From: Coriobacteriia bacterium
GTDB taxonomy: Bacteria; Actinomycetota; Coriobacteriia; Anaerosomatales; Anaerosomataceae
Reading direction: 5' to 3'
DNA: 64,000 bases
Assembly (NCBI GenBank): GCA_030655755.1
Contig: JAUSOQ010000057.1
Coordinates: 1 to 64,000, forward strand
This document shows positions 36,076 through 46,500 of the stretch, in pieces. Numbering within the stretch: the stretch's first letter is position 1; each line of letters begins with the position of its first letter. The notes beneath the pieces were generated by a model that was given only the letters and a program-made list of their open reading frames with translations, was not told the origin of the DNA and searched no databases. Made by a program: the position numbers and the translations under genes.

Positions 36076-37848
36076 TTGAGAGTGGGTACATGCCCAGGCA
36101 CGGTCGCCCGGGTAGTACTGCCCGGGCTGTCCGGTCTCGCGCTGTCGGTGCTGGTACTCGGACCCCGTAATGGTGCGCCGCTGACAGGTCTATTGGCCGT
36201 ACTTGTCGTGGCTACGGCTCTCGCCCTCACCCGAACGGGACCACCGTCGCTCTCGCGTGATTCCGTTCCGTTGGTGGTCGCGTCTGGTCTCACGGCTGTC
36301 TGGTTGTGCGTGCGTGCCGCATTCGCAGTAGACCCGCGTGTGTCGCTTCTCGGCATCGTGGGACAGCACACCGGCGCTATCGTCTGGATCGGTGTGGTCG
36401 GTGTGCTGATCATGCTGCTGGCGTTTCCGCATAGCGATGACCTGCAGATGGTCACGCGCATCGTGGCCGTGTCCGGGGCGGTAGCCGGGGTTTTCGCGGC
36501 GCTTGACGCTGCCGGTCTCTCCGAGAGCTACCGCTACTCGAGGGAGGTCTCCGGTCTTCTAGAGAGTTCATCGAGCCTTGGCCAGCTTGCGCTGCTCGGG
36601 GTCGGGGCAGCCATCGCGTGGGCGACGATAGCGAAGGGCACCGTCGGGCGTGCGATCGCGATCACATTCGGGGCGTTCGGTCTCGCGGGTCTTGTGCTTT
36701 CTCAATCCCGTGGTGCATGGGTCGCGGCGCTGTTGGCTATCATTGTCGTGGCGGTCGCACGCGCCATGTCGCGACGGTGTTCGTCGTCAGCCCGCTGGTC
36801 GGCCGCTGCGGTCGTTATTATCGTCATCATCGGGCTGTTGTTGACGATGTGGGGTTCTGCGCTCTCCTCGGAGACGACTTTCGCTCGGTTTGCCGAGGCA
36901 AGTAACGAACGCGCGGTGATCTGGCGTAACGCGACTATGCAGATCGCCGAGTCGCCGATCATAGGTCATGGTCCGGAACAGTTCTCGGCCTGGGTCACAT
37001 GGTCTACTGAACCCGGTGTGAGCATCGAGAAGACTGCCGCTTACGATCCGCATAACCTGCTGATGTATGTGCTGCTCGGCGGTGGTGTGCTCGCGTTGGC
37101 CGGCGCGTTAGGCACGATGTACTTCGCATCCAAGCGCCTGTTCGAGACTCTCTCGTCTGCATCTTTCGGTGTCGCTGCTTTAGTAGCTGCCGAGGTGGCC
37201 CTTGTGGGCTCACTGATGTTCACCTGGACCAGCCCGCTGGCGGCTTTGTTCGGCGCGATGTTATCAGGTGCGCTACTCTCCGCTGCCGACCATCGGTCCT
37301 GTAAGGGAATCGGTGCTGATGATGTCATCGCAAGGTCTGAGTTCGGATGGGCGCTGCGTTCGGGCGTGATTGCGGCATGTGTCGTTGCAATGGTGGTTCT
37401 GGCGCCAGGTGTGGGCGCAGAGTACATCTGGGCGCGCGCACTCGACCGAGGTGGAGCTTCGCCGGAGGTCTTGTTGCGAACTGCGCAGATGACACACGAC
37501 CCGTCGATGTATGCCGCTTCGGCACTCTCATACCCGGGTGAGACCCTCGAAGAGTTGCGCGATGCCGCGTCATGGCACGTGGACTCGGCGTTCGAACTCA
37601 ACCAGGCGGAGTACACGGCTCTAGCCGTTGGATCCGGCGGGTCATGGGAGCGCATCATCGAATCCGTCGAATCGGGGACTGACGCGGACTCTGCGAGCGG
37701 TATGTGGGATTACCTGGCGGCTACAGAGGCTACGCTCCTGGGTCTTGACGGACAGGCGGCACGGTTCGCGATACAGGCACTCGATCATCCGCTTCCCGAC
37801 AACGCGCGCGCATGGCTCGAAGGTCTGTGTGACGTCAGCGGCAATTGA
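36076..37848 (+). CDS. O-antigen ligase/Wzy-like polytopic membrane protein
   Basis: The 590-residue protein has about 11 hydrophobic segments, and the central part (SQSRGAWVAALLAI, then NERAVIWRNATMQIAESPIIGHGPEQF and DPHNLLMYVLLGGGV) shows the conserved Wzy_C/O-antigen ligase region with an Arg-rich loop and GHG-E motif. Such proteins join or polymerise surface glycans. The C-terminal soluble part of about 130 residues has no recognised fold. TTG at 36,076 has GGGGAGAGG upstream. The gene separates leuC from leuD, which is unusual, and it may be co-transcribed. Confidence 0.8.
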   Translation: MRVGTCPGTVARVVLPGLSGLALSVLVLGPRNGAPLTGLLAVLVVATALALTRTGPPSLSRDSVPLVVASGLTAVWLCVRAAFAVDPRVSLLGIVGQHTGAIVWIGVVGVLIMLLAFPHSDDLQMVTRIVAVSGAVAGVFAALDAAGLSESYRYSREVSGLLESSSSLGQLALLGVGAAIAWATIAKGTVGRAIAITFGAFGLAGLVLSQSRGAWVAALLAIIVVAVARAMSRRCSSSARWSAAAVVIIVIIGLLLTMWGSALSSETTFARFAEASNERAVIWRNATMQIAESPIIGHGPEQFSAWVTWSTEPGVSIEKTAAYDPHNLLMYVLLGGGVLALAGALGTMYFASKRLFETLSSASFGVAALVAAEVALVGSLMFTWTSPLAALFGAMLSGALLSAADHRSCKGIGADDVIARSEFGWALRSGVIAACVVAMVVLAPGVGAEYIWARALDRGGASPEVLLRTAQMTHDPSMYAASALSYPGETLEELRDAASWHVDSAFELNQAEYTALAVGSGGSWERIIESVESGTDADSASGMWDYLAATEATLLGLDGQAARFAIQALDHPLPDNARAWLEGLCDVSGN

Positions 37849-38099
37849 TCGAAGAAGGGTGGACTCACTGTGAACGGAAGTGGTCCCATATGATCTGCTC
37901 GGCCATCGATCTCTTGACGCCGTAGAGAGTCCCCCCATCGACCAGTCGCAAGGGAGGACCTCGTCAGTGACGTCTCGAAGGAAGACCGTTGCCGGTCTAT
38001 TTTCTGTTTCGGCCGATCGGCGGGGTCAGGTATGATTCTCGTGGATGGGGCCCCCGTCTCATCTGTTCACCTGCAATACTCACAGTGGGAAGGACCATC

Positions 38100-38594
38100 A
38101 TGTTGTTCCAAGGTACTGCACACCGATACGGCCGGGATATCGATACGGACGTCATCATTCCCGCGCGTTACCTCAACACTTCTGTGCCCGAGGAGCTTGC
38201 CAAGCACTGCATGGAGGACCTCGACGCGGACTTCGTGTCCAAGCTCCAGTTCGGTGACATCCTTGTGGCCGAGGAGAACTTCGGCTGTGGCAGTTCTCGC
38301 GAACATGCGCCCATCTCGATCAAGGCTGCCGGGGTGAGCGTCATCATAGCCAAGAGTTTTGCGCGTATCTTCTATCGCAACGCCATCAACACCGGTCTGC
38401 CGATCATGGAGGCTCCCGAGGCCGTGGACGGTATCACAGACGGCGACGAAGTCACGGTCGATGCCGACGCCGGTGTCATCGTCAACAAGACCACCGGCAA
38501 GACCTACACTGCTCAGCCGTTCCCGCCTTTCGTAAAGGACATCATCGAGAAGGGTGGCCTGATCGAGTCTGTGAAAGCGAAGGTGCGCAGGTGA
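38100..38594 (+). CDS. leuD: 3-Isopropylmalate dehydratase, small subunit
   Basis: The 164-residue swivel subunit has the substrate motif [12 protein letters not shown] and [12 protein letters not shown], and completes isopropylmalate isomerase with LeuC. ATG at 38,100 has GGAAGGA upstream. The 250 bases before it hold no gene; a TATGAT at 38,031 could be a -10 element of an internal promoter. It overlaps leuB by 4 bp. Confidence 0.95.
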   Translation: MLFQGTAHRYGRDIDTDVIIPARYLNTSVPEELAKHCMEDLDADFVSKLQFGDILVAEENFGCGSSREHAPISIKAAGVSVIIAKSFARIFYRNAINTGLPIMEAPEAVDGITDGDEVTVDADAGVIVNKTTGKTYTAQPFPPFVKDIIEKGGLIESVKAKVRR

Positions 38595-39700
38595 CCGAGA
38601 CACGACGCATCTGCCTGCTGCCGGGTGACGGCATCGGACCGGAGATCACTGCCGAGGCCGTGAAGGTGTTGCGGGTCATCGGCGAACGAGAGGTCATGAC
38701 CTTCGAGTTCAATGAGGCGCTTCTCGGCGGTATCGCCATCGACGAGACGGGTACGCCGCTACCCGAAGAGACGCTTGCGAAGGCCCACGCCGCTGATGCA
38801 GTGCTGCTTGCGGCGATAGGCGGACCGAAGTGGGACACGACAGACCCCGACAAGCCGCGTCCCGAGCAAGGGCTGCTTGGCATTCGCAAAGGACTGGGTC
38901 TGTACGCGAACCTGCGCCCGGTGAAGATCTTCGATGCGCTGCGGGATGCTTCGAGCCTCAAGCCCGAGTTTCTCGAGGGTGTCGACATGCTTATCGTGCG
39001 CGAACTCACGGGCGGGTTGTACTTCGGCTCCCGGGCGCGCGAGACGGACGTTCCCGGTGCGGCCACCGGCGGCGGCGAGGGTATGCGTGCCTATGACACG
39101 ATGGAGTACCGCGAGTACGAGATCGAGCGCATCGTACGCGTCGCGTTCGACGCCGCTCGCACCCGCGGTAAGTTGGTGCACTCGGTGGACAAGGCGAACG
39201 TGCTCGAATCCTCGCGACTGTGGCGAGAGGTCGCACACCGCGTGGCGCAGGAGTATCCGGATGTGGAGGTCGTCGACCAGCTGGTGGACAACACGGCGAT
39301 GCAGCTCATCCGCCGGCCGGCGCAGTTCGACGTGATCGTCACTGAGAACATGTTCGGCGACATCCTCTCCGACGAGGCGTCGATGCTCACCGGTTCGCTC
39401 GGCATGCTTGCAAGTGCGTCGCTCGGCGACGGCACCGCGCTCTACGAGCCGAGCCATGGCAGTGCTCCCGACATCGCCGGACAAAGGGTCGCGAATCCGC
39501 TTGCGATGCTGCTCTCGGTCGAGCTGATGCTGCGCTACAGCTTCGACATGCACGCGGCGGCAGACAGGCTGGCCGCGGCGATCGAGGCGGTGCTGGCCGA
39601 GGGTTGGCGCACGCGTGACATCGCAGATACGAGCACGCTGCCGCAGAAGATGGTGGGTACGAGTGCGATGGGCGATCTCGTGGTCGAGGAGCTTGGATAG
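38591..39700 (+). CDS. leuB: 3-Isopropylmalate dehydrogenase
   Basis: The 369-residue NAD enzyme oxidises 3-isopropylmalate. The substrate-recognition segment is ELTGGLYFG, and [15 protein letters not shown] carries the metal-binding Asp residues; GSAPDIAGQ marks the NAD site. These separate it from the isocitrate dehydrogenase at 20,753. GTG start overlaps leuD by 4 bp. Confidence 0.96.
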   Translation: MTETRRICLLPGDGIGPEITAEAVKVLRVIGEREVMTFEFNEALLGGIAIDETGTPLPEETLAKAHAADAVLLAAIGGPKWDTTDPDKPRPEQGLLGIRKGLGLYANLRPVKIFDALRDASSLKPEFLEGVDMLIVRELTGGLYFGSRARETDVPGAATGGGEGMRAYDTMEYREYEIERIVRVAFDAARTRGKLVHSVDKANVLESSRLWREVAHRVAQEYPDVEVVDQLVDNTAMQLIRRPAQFDVIVTENMFGDILSDEASMLTGSLGMLASASLGDGTALYEPSHGSAPDIAGQRVANPLAMLLSVELMLRYSFDMHAAADRLAAAIEAVLAEGWRTRDIADTSTLPQKMVGTSAMGDLVVEELG

Positions 39701-39790
39701 AAACCGAGAGGGACACACCCAGGATCGTCTCCTGACGGTGTACTATGGACGACACGCCCGAGGCGGTCGGCGAAGCGAGGGGATCTGACG

Positions 39791-40705
39791 ATGACACTTC
39801 CAAAAGTGGACAAGATCTGGATGGACGGCACCCTGGTGGACTGGGACAAGGCCCAGGTCCATGTCCTGACGCATGCGCTACACTACGGCTCCGGTGTCTT
39901 CGAAGGAATCCGGTGTTACGAGACCACAGACGGTCCGGCCGTTTTCCGCCTTACCGAACACATGCAGCGCTTCGAGCGTTCGGCCAAGATGCTTTTCATG
40001 GACCTTGGCTACTCCGTTCAGGAGATGGTCGACGCGGTCAAAGCGACCATTCGCGTGAACGGTCTGAAGTCGTGCTACATCCGTCCGCTCGCGTTCCGCG
40101 GTTACGGTGTCATGGGTCTGGACCCGATCCCTGCTCCCGTTCAGGTGATCATCGCCGTGTGGCCCTGGGAGACCTACATGGGCGAGGAAGCGCTGGTCAA
40201 AGGCGTCGACGTCGGTGTCTCGTCGTGGCGTCAGCGCGGTATCAACTCGATGCCGCCCGCGATCAAGGCGACCGGGAACTATCTCAATAGCTCGCTCGCG
40301 CGTATCGAGGCCAATCGCCACGGCTACAATGAGGCGGTCCTCCTGAACGAAGAGGGCAAGGTCTGCGAGGGAACCGGCGAGAACCTGTTCATCGTCCGCG
40401 ATGGTGTCATATCCACGCCGCCGGTCTCCGATGGCCTACTCGAGGGCATCACGCGTGACTCGATCATGGTGATCGCCGACAACCTGGGCTATCCCGTGCT
40501 CGAGGAGTCGCTCGTGCGCACTGATCTGTACTGTGCTGATGAGATGTTCATGACCGGTTCGGCGGCCGAGCTCGTGCCCGTACGGTCGGTCGATGGCCAC
40601 GTCATCGGCGAGGCCGGTCCGATAGCCCTCGAGCTGCAGAAGATCTTCTTCCGCGTCGTGCATGGCGAGGAGTCCGACTACGAGGAATGGCTGGAGCGCG
40701 TCTAA
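39791..40705 (+). CDS. ilvE: Branched-chain amino acid aminotransferase
   Basis: The 304-residue fold-type IV PLP enzyme transaminates the final oxo acids of leucine, isoleucine and valine. THALHYGSGVFEGIR, the PLP Lys in PPAIKATGNYLNS, and EGTGENLF are the family marks. It stands 90 bp after leuB and just ahead of cimA, with 1 base between genes. Confidence 0.96.
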   Translation: MTLPKVDKIWMDGTLVDWDKAQVHVLTHALHYGSGVFEGIRCYETTDGPAVFRLTEHMQRFERSAKMLFMDLGYSVQEMVDAVKATIRVNGLKSCYIRPLAFRGYGVMGLDPIPAPVQVIIAVWPWETYMGEEALVKGVDVGVSSWRQRGINSMPPAIKATGNYLNSSLARIEANRHGYNEAVLLNEEGKVCEGTGENLFIVRDGVISTPPVSDGLLEGITRDSIMVIADNLGYPVLEESLVRTDLYCADEMFMTGSAAELVPVRSVDGHVIGEAGPIALELQKIFFRVVHGEESDYEEWLERV

Positions 40706-40706
40706 G

Positions 40707-42284
40707 GTGATCACGCTCTACGACACAACGTTGCGAGACGGCACACAGCGTGAAGGGCTATCCCTGTCCGCTGAGGACAAGCTGCGCGTCGTGATGCGCT
40801 TAGACGACCTGGGCATCGACTACATCGAGGGCGGTTTCCCGGGCTCCAATCCCAAAGACATCGAGTTCTTCGACCGCGCCAAGTCACTTTCGCTCTCGCA
40901 CGCCAAGATCACCGCGTTCGGCACCACGCGTCGCAAGGGTATCGCCGCCGAGGAGGACGAGGGGCTCGCCGCACTGCTCGAGACGGATTGCGAGGCGCTC
41001 TGCATCTTCGGCAAGGCCTGGACGATCCATGTGACCGAGACGCTGCAGACCACGCTTGAGGAGAATCTGGCGATGGTCGGTGACTCGGTGCGCTACCTCA
41101 AGGCGCAGGGCCGCACCGTCTTCTTCGACGCCGAGCACTTCTTCGACGGCTACAAGGCGGATGCCACCTATGCATTGCAAGTCTGCCAGACGGCGGCCGA
41201 GGCGGGTGCTGGCGTGGTCGTACTGTGCGACACCAACGGCGGCACGCTGCCGCACGAGGTCGCACGTATCGTGGCCGAGATGACCGTTGCGCTCGATGTG
41301 CCGCTCGGCATCCATGCGCACAACGACGCCGCGTGCGCGGTCGCGAACTCGCTCGTGGCTGTCGACGGCGGTTGCGTGCACGTACAAGGAACCATCAACG
41401 GCTACGGCGAGCGCGCCGGTAACGCCGACCTCACCTCGATCATCCCGGCGCTCGTGCTCAAGATGGGCGTCGAGACGAGTGTGGATCCCGATCGCCTGAA
41501 GCTGCTGACAGAGGTCTCGCACTTCGTGGCAGAGACGGCCAATCTCTCCCCGTATCCACAGCAGCCCTACGTGGGAGCGAGTGCGTTCGCGCACAAGGGC
41601 GGCGTGCATGCGAGCGCAGCCTCACGGCTCGAGGCCGCCTATGAGCACATCGAACCGGCGCTCGTCGGCAATCTCGCGCGCGTCGTGGTGAGCGAGCTTG
41701 CCGGTCGGGCCAGCCTCACCATGAAGGCCAAGGAGATGGGCATCGACCTGACCGGCGACCAGGAAACGGTGGGCTCGGTACTCGACAACATCAAAGAACT
41801 CGAACACCATGGCTACTCGTTCGAGGCGGCCGATGCCTCACTCGAGATCATGCTGCGCAAGGAGCTGGGCACCTATGAGCCCTTCTTCGCGCTGGAGTCG
41901 TTCCGCTGCATCATGGAGAAGCGCGAGGACGGCAAGGTCATGACCGAGGCGACCATCAAGGTCCAGGTCAAAGGACACCGCTACATCGCTACGGCTGAAG
42001 GCAACGGTCCCGTGAACGCGCTGGACAAAGCGCTGCGCATCGCCATCGGTCGCTTCTATCCCGATCTGGACGCCATCGCACTCGATGACTTCAAGGTTCG
42101 CGTACTCGATGAGAAGAAGGGCACGGGCGCAGTCACACGCGTTCTGATCGAATCCGCTGACGGGGACAAGAGCTGGGGCACCGTGGGTGTCTCGGAAAAC
42201 ATCATCGAGGCCTCATGGGAGGCGCTCGTCGACTCGGTCGAGTGGGGTCTCTTACATCCGAGGCAGGATTCTGTGCAGTCGTAG
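40707..42284 (+). CDS. cimA: Citramalate synthase
   Basis: The 525-residue enzyme condenses pyruvate with acetyl-CoA to citramalate, the start of the threonine-independent isoleucine route. It has the DRE-TIM motif YDTTLRDGTQREG, metal-binding GIHAHNDAACAVAN, and the C-terminal regulatory domain. The DGTQREG version and the length fit CimA rather than LeuA, whose true gene is at 33,228. GTG at 40,707 is chosen because the frame otherwise overlaps ilvE. Confidence 0.92.
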   Translation: MITLYDTTLRDGTQREGLSLSAEDKLRVVMRLDDLGIDYIEGGFPGSNPKDIEFFDRAKSLSLSHAKITAFGTTRRKGIAAEEDEGLAALLETDCEALCIFGKAWTIHVTETLQTTLEENLAMVGDSVRYLKAQGRTVFFDAEHFFDGYKADATYALQVCQTAAEAGAGVVVLCDTNGGTLPHEVARIVAEMTVALDVPLGIHAHNDAACAVANSLVAVDGGCVHVQGTINGYGERAGNADLTSIIPALVLKMGVETSVDPDRLKLLTEVSHFVAETANLSPYPQQPYVGASAFAHKGGVHASAASRLEAAYEHIEPALVGNLARVVVSELAGRASLTMKAKEMGIDLTGDQETVGSVLDNIKELEHHGYSFEAADASLEIMLRKELGTYEPFFALESFRCIMEKREDGKVMTEATIKVQVKGHRYIATAEGNGPVNALDKALRIAIGRFYPDLDAIALDDFKVRVLDEKKGTGAVTRVLIESADGDKSWGTVGVSENIIEASWEALVDSVEWGLLHPRQDSVQS

Positions 42285-42285
42285 T

Positions 42286-42313
42286 TGAATGAACCTTTCA
42301 GAAGGTTCGTTCA
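42286..42313 (+). terminator. Hairpin after cimA
   Basis: TGAATGAACCT at 42286-42296 pairs with AGGTTCGTTCA at 42303-42313, 11 bp with one wobble, over a 6-base loop. No T-run follows. It may end the ilv-leu transcript or regulate the next gene. Confidence 0.45.
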
Positions 42314-42336
42314 TACCTGCACGGGAGAGAACCCGC

Positions 42337-43086
42337 ATGAGAGTCGTACGCATCTATCAGGACGAAGATGTCCGCTACGGTCTCGCCGATGACGCCACGG
42401 TGACGCTCATCTCCGACGAGCCGTTCGCCGCGTGGGAGGCCGAGGGCATCGTCCCACTCGCTCAAGCCCAGCTTCTGGCGCCAGTCATCCCCACCAAGAT
42501 CGTGTGCGTCGGCATCAACTACCGGGCGCACGCCAAGGAGATGGGACACGAGCTTCCCTCAGAGCCCCTGATCTTCCTCAAGCCACCGACTGCGATCAGC
42601 GGGCCGCAGGGCGAGATCCGTATCCCTGAAGGTGTCGAGCGTGTTGACTTCGAGGGCGAACTCGCTGCAGTCATCGGGCGTCGGACCCACCGGGTGTCAC
42701 CCGGCGAGGCTATCTCGCACGTACTCGGCTTCATCTGCGCCAACGACGTGACTGCGCGTGATATCCAGAAGCGCGATGGGCAGTGGACTCGGGCGAAGGG
42801 CTTCGATACGTTCTGTCCTGTCGGTCCGTGGGTCGAGACCGACATAGACCCACTCGATCTCAAGCTGGAGACGTACCTCAATGGTGAGTTGAAGCAGTCT
42901 TCGCGTACCTCGGACATGATCTTCAATGTCTACGAACTCGTGAGTTTCATCAGCGGTGTCATGACGCTGCTTCCCGGTGATATCGTGCTCACGGGTACAC
43001 CGAGCGGTGTGGGGCCGATGCAACGCGGCGACGTCGTCGAGGTTCGCATCGAGGGCATCGGCAGCCTCGTCAATCGCGTCGTCTAG
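42337..43086 (+). CDS. Fumarylacetoacetate-hydrolase family protein
   Basis: The 249-residue protein has the FAH fold: VGINYRAHAKEMG, PLIFLKPPTAISGP, the metal-binding Glu pair around FEGELAAVIG, and the TGTPSGVGP loop. Members hydrolyse or tautomerise small 2-oxo acids such as fumarylpyruvate or oxaloacetate. Substrate is not decided by the sequence; its place after cimA suggests a link to 2-oxo acid metabolism. ATG at 42,337 follows GGGAGAG. Confidence 0.88.
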   Translation: MRVVRIYQDEDVRYGLADDATVTLISDEPFAAWEAEGIVPLAQAQLLAPVIPTKIVCVGINYRAHAKEMGHELPSEPLIFLKPPTAISGPQGEIRIPEGVERVDFEGELAAVIGRRTHRVSPGEAISHVLGFICANDVTARDIQKRDGQWTRAKGFDTFCPVGPWVETDIDPLDLKLETYLNGELKQSSRTSDMIFNVYELVSFISGVMTLLPGDIVLTGTPSGVGPMQRGDVVEVRIEGIGSLVNRVV

Positions 43087-43235
43087 CGGCATCAACCGAG
43101 CATGGCGCCAGGTCGCCTCGCCGCCTGTCGGAAAGCTGGCTCCGCTCGGCCATGACCGACCCGGTATATCGCCGCCGAGTGGTAGGATAGGCACATCATA
43201 TTGTGTGTCCGCCACGACCCGGGAGCCTGTCGTCG

Positions 43236-43547
43236 ATGTCTTCGGATCGCGTTCGCACGCCTGAAGTGGAAGCCCTGCTCGAGGCGTTCCTTGCGCTCGA
43301 GAATGTCGATGAGGCGTACGCGTTCCTGCAAGACGTGTGTACGATCCGTGAGATCGGAGACATGGCGCAACGACTCGCCGTCGCGCGCATGCTGGCCGAA
43401 GGCGAGCACTACACGCGTATCCAGGAGGTCACCGGCGCGAGCAGTACGACGATCTCTCGCGTGAGCCGCAGCCTCAACTACGGTGCGGACGGCTATGCTC
43501 TCATCGCCGAGCGTCTCGGCAAGCTCGAAGGGGAGGACGGCGCCTAG
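43236..43547 (+). CDS. YerC/TrpR-like repressor
   Basis: The 103-residue helix-turn-helix protein belongs to the YerC/YecD group of the TrpR superfamily. EVEALLEAFLALENVDEAYAFLQDVCT is the dimer part, and EVTGASSTTISRVSRSL the DNA-reading helices. This family has been proposed to be the histidine regulator HisR in Gram-positive bacteria. It lies immediately before dnaE and 3.6 kb before the his operon, whose promoter carries a palindrome at 47,070. ATG at 43,236 follows GGGAG. Confidence 0.85.
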   Translation: MSSDRVRTPEVEALLEAFLALENVDEAYAFLQDVCTIREIGDMAQRLAVARMLAEGEHYTRIQEVTGASSTTISRVSRSLNYGADGYALIAERLGKLEGEDGA

Positions 43548-43548
43548 T

Positions 43549-46500
43549 ATGTCCGGCTTCGTCCATCTGCACACACACTCCGAGTATTCCCTGCTGGACG
43601 GGCATGCCCGGGTCGAGAAGCTCGTGGAGCGTGCTGCTGAACTCGGTATGCCGGCGCTCGCCATCACCGACCACGGCGCGATGTACGGCGCGGTCGAGTT
43701 CTACCGCAAGGCGCAGGACAAGGTGAAGCCGATCATCGGGTGCGAGGCGTACTTCACGCCCGATTCGCGCAAGAAGCGCGATGGCAAACCCAACCTGTAC
43801 CATCTGTTGCTGCTCGCCAAGAACGAGACCGGATACCGGAACCTTATGGCGATGATCTCAGAGGCCCACATCGGCGGTTTCTACTATAAGCCTCAAGTCG
43901 ACCTTGAGCTGTTGGAGCGCTATCACGAGGGCCTGATCTGCACGTCGGCATGCATGTCGGGCATCGTGAGCAAGTCCATCGAGCGCGGCGAACTTACGGA
44001 GGCCCGGCGCTGGGCGGAGACATATGCCGGTATCTTCGGTGTGGAGGATTTCTTCCTCGAGATCCAGCAGCAAGGGATCACCGCCGACAATGGCGTTACG
44101 CAAAAGCAGCTCAATGTCGCGATCGCCAGCATGGCCGGTGAGATGGGCGTGGGGCTGATCGCCACCAACGACATCCACTACGTCATGGCCGAGGACGCGC
44201 CGGCGCAAGACCTGCTCCTGTGCATCGGCACCGGCTCGACGGTCGAGGAGCGCGATCGGTTCCGTTTCTCCTCGGACCAGTTCTACATGAAGTCCGCCGA
44301 GCAGATGGCCGAGATATTCGCCGACTATCCGGAGGCGATATCCAATACCGTCGCCATCGCACAACGTTGTGACCTCACGCTCGAGTTCGGCCGCATCATC
44401 CTGCCGGTGTTCGAGGTCCCCGAACGCATACAGGTGCGTGCCGAGAACGGCGCCTACGACGAGCAGTCTTCGCTCAACGCGTACCTCGAGGAACAGTGTC
44501 TGCAGGGCCTTCATGAGCGCTATGGCGATCCTGTGTCCGAGATCGCGCTCGCTCGACTCGAACACGAGCTCACCGTCATCCGCGACAAGGGTTTTGCCGG
44601 CTATTTTCTCGTCGTGCAGGACTTCGTCCAATGGGCGAAGCACCATGGCATCGGTGTCGGTCCCGGCCGCGGCAGCGCTGCAGGCGCCATCATCGCCTAC
44701 GCGCTCGGTATCACTGCGCTCGATCCGCTCGAGCACGGACTGCTGTTCGAGCGTTTCCTCAACCCCGAGCGGACCGACATGCCCGATATCGATATCGACT
44801 TCGATGACGCACGTCGCGGCGAGGTCATCGAATACGTGCGTCAGAAGTACGGTGAGGACAAAGTCGCCCAGATCATCACCTTCAATACGATGAAGGCACG
44901 TGCCGCGGTACGCGATGCCGGACGCGTTCTCGGCTATCCCTACGGCGTGCCCGACAAGATCGCGAAACAGATCCAGGAGGGGCCGGACGCGACGATCGCC
45001 GGGTCGCTGAAGGAGAATCCCGACCTCAAGGCCGAGTACAATGCGGGCGGGGACACCAAACGCATCATCGACGCAGCGCTCTCTCTCGAGCACATCGTGC
45101 GCGGGGAGGGTGTCCATGCAGCGGGTGTCGTCATCTGCCGCGATCCGCTTCACTACTACACACCGGTCAAACGCGACACCAAAGGCGATGCGATCGTCAC
45201 GCAGTACGAAGGCACGCTGATCGCCGAACTCGGTCTGCTTAAGATGGACTTCCTCGGCCTGCGCACCCTGACCGTCATCGCGGATGCCGTCCGTGCCGTC
45301 AAGGTGAATCACGGTGTGGACATCGACATCGAGCACATCCCGATGAACGACGCGAAGACGTTCGAACTGTTGCGCCGGGCGGACACCGTCGGTGTGTTCC
45401 AAGTCGAGTCGGCAGGCATGCGACAGCTGCTCAAGGACCTGAAGCCGACCGTGTTCTCCGACCTGGTCGCCATCTTGGCGCTCTATCGTCCTGGTCCGCT
45501 GCAGTCGGGTATGGTCAAAGACTTCGTCGAGCGCAAGCACGGGCGTCAGAAGGTCGTGTATTACGACGACCGTATCAAGCACATCTTGGAGGAGACCTAC
45601 GGCACGATGGTCTACCAGGAGCAGGTCATGCGCCTGTCGATGGACATGGCCGGCTTTTCGGCGGGCAAGGCCGAGAAGCTCAGAAAGGCCATGGGCAAGA
45701 AGAAGCAGGAGATCATCGACGCCCTACGCAAGGAGTTCGTCGAAGGCGCCGTGGACCGTGACTACAACCGCAGAATCGCCGAGCAGGTCTATACCGACAT
45801 CGAGAAGTTCGCGCAGTACGGCTTCAACAAGAGTCACTCGGCAGCATATGGGCTGGTCACGTACCAGACCGCGTATCTTAAGGCGCACTACCCCGCCGAG
45901 TACATGGCGGCCGTCCTGACGAGCTACGTGGGCAAGACCGACACGATCGTGAAGTACGTGGCCGAGTGCAATCGCACCGGCATGACGGTACTCCCGCCGG
46001 ACGTGAACACCTCGGGCAAGGACTTCACTGCGGTGGGAAGCAGCATCCGCTTTGGACTTTCGGGCATCCGCGGTGTGGGTGAGGCGGTCGTTGAGCATGT
46101 AGTCGTGGTGCGCACCGAGGGTGGTCCTTTCACCTCGCTGCACGATTTCTGCGCACGCGTGGACCTCAAGCAGATGAACAAGAAGACGCTTGAAGCACTC
46201 ATCAAGGCGGGCGCGTTCGACTCCACCGGTTACGCCCGAAAGCATCTGATGACATTGATGGATTCCTGTGTCGAGTCGGCGCTCAAGCGCCAGCGCGACC
46301 AAGACAGCGGCCAGGTCTCGATGTTCGACCTGTTCGATGCGGATGAGCATGGGATGGACGATGCCGTTCCGGCGCCGGATGGAGATGATTGGGAGAAGGG
46401 CATCAGGCTCGCGTTCGAGAAGGAGATGCTCGGTATCTACGTCTCCGATCACCCGCTCAACGCGGTCCGCGAGCTTATTGAGCGAGCGCGCAGCTACTCG

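Noticed and set aside
37989-38099. Extended N-terminus for leuD
   Set aside because: The extension has no family match, while ATG 38,100 has a good ribosome binding site and gives the normal LeuD start.
43858-45582. Long antisense open frames over dnaE, catalase, his and trp genes
   Set aside because: They lie opposite well-supported genes in high-GC DNA, where long shadow frames are common, and show no family similarity or ribosome binding site.
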